This document shows positions 5,269 to 6,168 of a DNA stretch of 6,168 bases, one piece after another. The notes beneath the pieces were generated by a model. That model had not been told where the DNA came from and ran no database searches. It was given only the letters and a program-made list of their open reading frames with translations. The DNA comes from Methanobacterium sp. (GTDB lineage: Archaea; Methanobacteriota; Methanobacteria; Methanobacteriales; Methanobacteriaceae), in the NCBI GenBank assembly GCA_003162655.1, contig PMMY01000140.1:1-6168 (forward strand), written 5' to 3'. Each line of letters starts with the position of its first letter. Positions within the stretch are counted from its first letter, which is position 1. Made by a program: the position numbers and the translations under genes.

Positions 5269-6168
5269 ATGATAACCATACTTTCCGGCGGAACAGGTAC
5301 TCCTAAATTGTTGCAAGGTATAGTCAAAGTTTCAGATCCAAAAGATCTTAGAGTGATTGTTAACACACTTGAAAATAACTATTTCTCGGGAGTGTATGTT
5401 GCAGCAGACATAGATACTGTCATGTATACTTTGTCAGGGATCATCAACGATGAAACGTGGTACGGAATTAAGGATGATACATTTATAACTCATGAAACTT
5501 TAAAGGAGATCAAATGTCCAGAAACCCTTAAAATTGGGGACAGGGATAGAGCAATAAAAATTCAGAAAACATTGCTCATGGAAAAATATCCTCTCTCGAT
5601 GGTTGTTAACATTCAAAGAAAAACCCTAGGCATTAAATCTGAAATAATTCCCATGAGTGATGAGAAATCCAACATAGTCATTGTAACCGACAATGGTGAA
5701 CTGGAATTCCATGAATTCCTGGTTGAAAAGCAGGGAAAACCAGCAGTTCTAGACATCAAATATGATACAGTTGCACCAACACCAGGACTTGTTGAATCTG
5801 TTGAGAAATCTGATATGGTTGTTTTAGGACCATCAAACCCAATTACTTCCATATGGCCAATAATATCATTAGATGGCATGATTAAAGCCCTTAAAAAAAC
5901 ATATGTTGTCGGAATATCACCTATAATTGGTGATGCTCCTGTAAGTGGTCCCGCGGCTAAATTTATGAATGCTTTGGGGCATGATGTTTCATGTTTTGGT
6001 GTTGCAAATATGTACTCGAAATTTTTAGACAAATTTATTATAGACCTTGAAGATATTGCCTACAAGAACAAAATCGAAAGACTAATACCAGAGGTTGTTG
6101 TAACAAACACCAATATGAAGAACATCGGAAATAAAAAGATGTTAGCCAGAATTATTTTGGGTGAAATT
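5269..6168 (+). CDS. cofD: 2-phospho-L-lactate transferase, 3' end beyond window
   Basis: CofD transfers the phospholactyl group from lactyl-(2)-diphospho-5'-guanosine to Fo (7,8-didemethyl-8-hydroxy-5-deazariboflavin), forming F420-0, the substrate of CofE. The window holds 300 codons with no stop; archaeal members are about 300-310 residues, so only a few residues are missing. Motifs: [14 protein letters not shown] (4-17), [10 protein letters not shown] (32-41), [12 protein letters not shown] (46-57), WYGIKDDTF (64-72), IGDRDRA (89-95), [19 protein letters not shown] (185-203) and [17 protein letters not shown] (217-233). The usual acidic pair after NT.E is E-N here, while the downstream Asp pair of ADIDTV is kept. 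ATG 5269 is preceded by TTGATC, a partial match to the extended SD GGTGATC. It follows cofE by 80 bp. Confidence 0.94.
   Translation, partial: MITILSGGTGTPKLLQGIVKVSDPKDLRVIVNTLENNYFSGVYVAADIDTVMYTLSGIINDETWYGIKDDTFITHETLKEIKCPETLKIGDRDRAIKIQKTLLMEKYPLSMVVNIQRKTLGIKSEIIPMSDEKSNIVIVTDNGELEFHEFLVEKQGKPAVLDIKYDTVAPTPGLVESVEKSDMVVLGPSNPITSIWPIISLDGMIKALKKTYVVGISPIIGDAPVSGPAAKFMNALGHDVSCFGVANMYSKFLDKFIIDLEDIAYKNKIERLIPEVVVTNTNMKNIGNKKMLARIILGEI

Noticed and set aside
5613..6032. 139-codon minus-strand frame opposite cofD
   Set aside because: It is antisense to well-conserved CofD motifs such as GPSNPITSI and GDAPVSGPA.

Overview
The window looks like chromosomal DNA from an AT-rich methanogenic archaeon, most probably of the order Methanobacteriales (Methanobacterium-like). 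The basis is the gene set: archaeal IMP cyclohydrolase (PurO), two enzymes of coenzyme F420 synthesis (CofE, CofD), an archaetidylserine decarboxylase-like lipid enzyme, and an MreB-type actin homologue, a cytoskeletal protein known in pseudomurein-walled methanogens. Starts are preceded by archaeal-style Shine-Dalgarno (SD) runs (GGAGG, AGGTG, GGTGA), and gaps contain TTTATATA-like boxes and oligo-T tracts. I see no insertion sequence, CRISPR array, integrase, tRNA or rRNA. This reads as conserved core genome, not an island.

Layout. At 1-373 (minus strand) is the N-terminal part of archaetidylserine decarboxylase, running off the left edge. It diverges from everything else across a very AT-rich gap (374-1019) that holds two TATA-like boxes besides the asd promoter, a small palindrome cluster and no convincing long gene. 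Next comes a tight two-gene operon, 1020-1649 (unrecognised soluble protein) and mreB at 1651-2724, with 1 bp between them and the mreB SD lying inside the upstream gene. A T-rich terminator follows. rnhB (RNase HII, about 2898-3506) appears to be its own unit. After a 250-bp gap comes purO (3758-4360, probably TTG start), then cofE (4427-5188) and cofD (5269 to the right edge, 300 codons without a stop), all in one direction and plausibly one operon.

How the genes fit together. CofD joins the phospholactyl group to Fo to make F420-0, and CofE then adds glutamates using GTP, so the two are consecutive steps. PurO makes IMP, the precursor of that GTP. The left half concerns the cell envelope: a polar-lipid enzyme faces a morphogenetic actin homologue.

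The least explained item is the protein encoded directly upstream of, and probably translationally coupled to, mreB. It is a candidate partner or regulator of the archaeal MreB. I did not find a wholly new multi-gene system.
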